Shown piece after piece: positions 63,500-64,000 of a DNA stretch of 64,000 bases. How positions within the stretch are numbered: the first letter of the stretch is position 1; every line of letters begins with the position of its first letter. The stretch spans positions 682,001-746,000 of the forward strand of contig NC_013037.1 in the NCBI RefSeq assembly GCF_000023125.1, read 5' to 3'. Position numbers and translations under genes: made by a program. Origin of the DNA: Dyadobacter fermentans DSM 18053 (GTDB lineage Bacteria > Bacteroidota > Bacteroidia > Cytophagales > Spirosomataceae). The notes below the pieces were generated by a model that was given only the letters and a program-made list of their open reading frames with translations, ran no database searches and was not told the DNA's origin.

Positions 63500-63527
63500 C
63501 AGCTAAGATATTTAGACAATAAGATAA
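63491..63527 (+). promoter_or_regulatory. Candidate MarR operator overlapping the promoter
   Basis: TATCTT (63492-63497) and AAGATA (63505-63510) form a 6-bp inverted repeat over the -7 element. TTATCTT (63491-63497) and AAGATAA (63521-63527) form a longer-spaced 7-bp one. Binding there by the encoded MarR protein would repress its own promoter. Confidence 0.45.
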
Positions 63528-63528
63528 T

Positions 63529-63984
63529 ATGAACCCCGAAGACGTTACCCGTGTAAGAAGACTCAGCCAGCGCTACGCATACGATTCCATTCAAATGCAT
63601 GAAGCCATCGGCCGCAAAGCCGGGCTTTCGGGCACGGACCACAAATACCTGGGATTTCTGTTGCAAAAAGGGGAGATGACTGCGGGCGAACTGTCCACGC
63701 TCACGGGCCTGACGACCGGCGCCGTTACCGGCCTGATCGACCGTTTTGAGAAAAAAAACCTCGTGAAACGGCGGTTTGCGGAAGGTGACCGCCGCAAAGT
63801 GCTGGTGGCGCCCGAAACTGAAAACATTATGGCGCTTTTGGAACCGCTCTACCGCGAATTCCGGCGGCGGTCGGAGGAGCTCATTGCTTCGTTTTCAAAA
63901 GAGGAAGCGGCTGTTATCGAGGCCTATTTCCAGCAAGCCATTGACATCATGAACGACACAACCAACAAACTGAACAATCCATGA
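63529..63984 (+). CDS. MarR-family transcription regulator
   Basis: A 151-residue winged-helix protein of usual length. The dimerisation helices flank the DNA-binding core KYLGFLLQKGEMTAGELSTL, TGLTTGAVTGLIDRFEKKNL and the wing VKRRFAEGDRRKVLVAP. MarR proteins usually repress their own operon and release DNA on binding a small aromatic molecule or on oxidation; no Cys is present here, so ligand sensing is more likely. Its stop overlaps the ATG of the next gene (ATGA), so both are one operon; that gene is presumably the regulated function, such as an efflux or redox protein. Confidence 0.93.
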   Translation: MNPEDVTRVRRLSQRYAYDSIQMHEAIGRKAGLSGTDHKYLGFLLQKGEMTAGELSTLTGLTTGAVTGLIDRFEKKNLVKRRFAEGDRRKVLVAPETENIMALLEPLYREFRRRSEELIASFSKEEAAVIEAYFQQAIDIMNDTTNKLNNP

Positions 63985-64000
63985 AAACGACAGCAGCGGA
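63981..64000 (+). CDS. Start of next gene in the MarR operon (truncated by window end)
   Basis: An ATG at 63981 overlaps the MarR stop codon (ATGA) and begins MKTTAA before the window ends. Only six codons are visible, so the product cannot be named; translational coupling to the MarR gene is the only support. Confidence 0.5.

Overview
The window is about 64 kb of a GC-rich Bacteroidota genome, most likely a Cytophagales member close to Dyadobacter. The evidence is three SusC/SusD pairs, LytS/LytTR and ECF-sigma/FecR signalling, a type IX secretion (T9SS) sorting tail on a giant protease, TAnnTTTG-type -7 promoter elements, and scarcity of clear Shine-Dalgarno sequences. The genus is an inference from gene content; no rRNA, tRNA or CRISPR array is visible.

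Left part (1-12.2 kb): signalling and envelope genes. A truncated LytS-type kinase opens the window. Then come an ECF sigma factor, a tight operon of two LytS-like kinases plus one LytTR response regulator (minus strand), and an orphan LytTR DNA-binding protein. fabH, an OmpA-family protein and a TonB-domain protein follow, then a 49-residue membrane protein and a two-component pair: a periplasmic beta-propeller kinase with a NarL-type regulator.

12.4-32.3 kb: nutrient acquisition. A GH28 pectinase-like enzyme, a SusC/SusD pair on the minus strand, a divergent second SusC/SusD pair preceded by a tiny FecR-like ORF, a 1773-residue subtilisin-like protease with a T9SS tail, and a serine beta-lactamase-like hydrolase.

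32.3-44.1 kb: stress-flavoured genes. katG, two small exported proteins (one DUF3574), a frameshifted PhnB-like gene, an internally duplicated DUF6766 membrane protein, an exported trehalose-synthase-like GH13 in one operon with two DUF421/YetF proteins that each carry a C-terminal zinc-ribbon-like tail, a PQQ-type sugar dehydrogenase, two very acidic or hydrophilic small proteins, and a Gfo/Idh/MocA oxidoreductase.

44.1-49.7 kb: the most unusual locus. Two adjacent genes together look like a VioB/RebD/StaD-type protein split in two, a 643-residue N-terminal part and a 343-residue ferritin-like part, with no other violacein or indolocarbazole genes nearby. A perfect 14-bp palindrome lies just upstream. 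A membrane-anchored AraC regulator is divergent to it, followed by a DUF4932 protein with an HExxH motif.

49.8-63.3 kb: a self-contained polysaccharide utilization locus on the minus strand, in the order ECF sigma, FecR anti-sigma, STN-containing SusC, SusD, a beta-propeller glycosidase, an MGH1-like glycosidase and two GH127-type enzymes. Its composition points to an arabinose-containing plant glycan. A MarR regulator with an exact Bacteroidota promoter closes the window, overlapping the start of a further gene.
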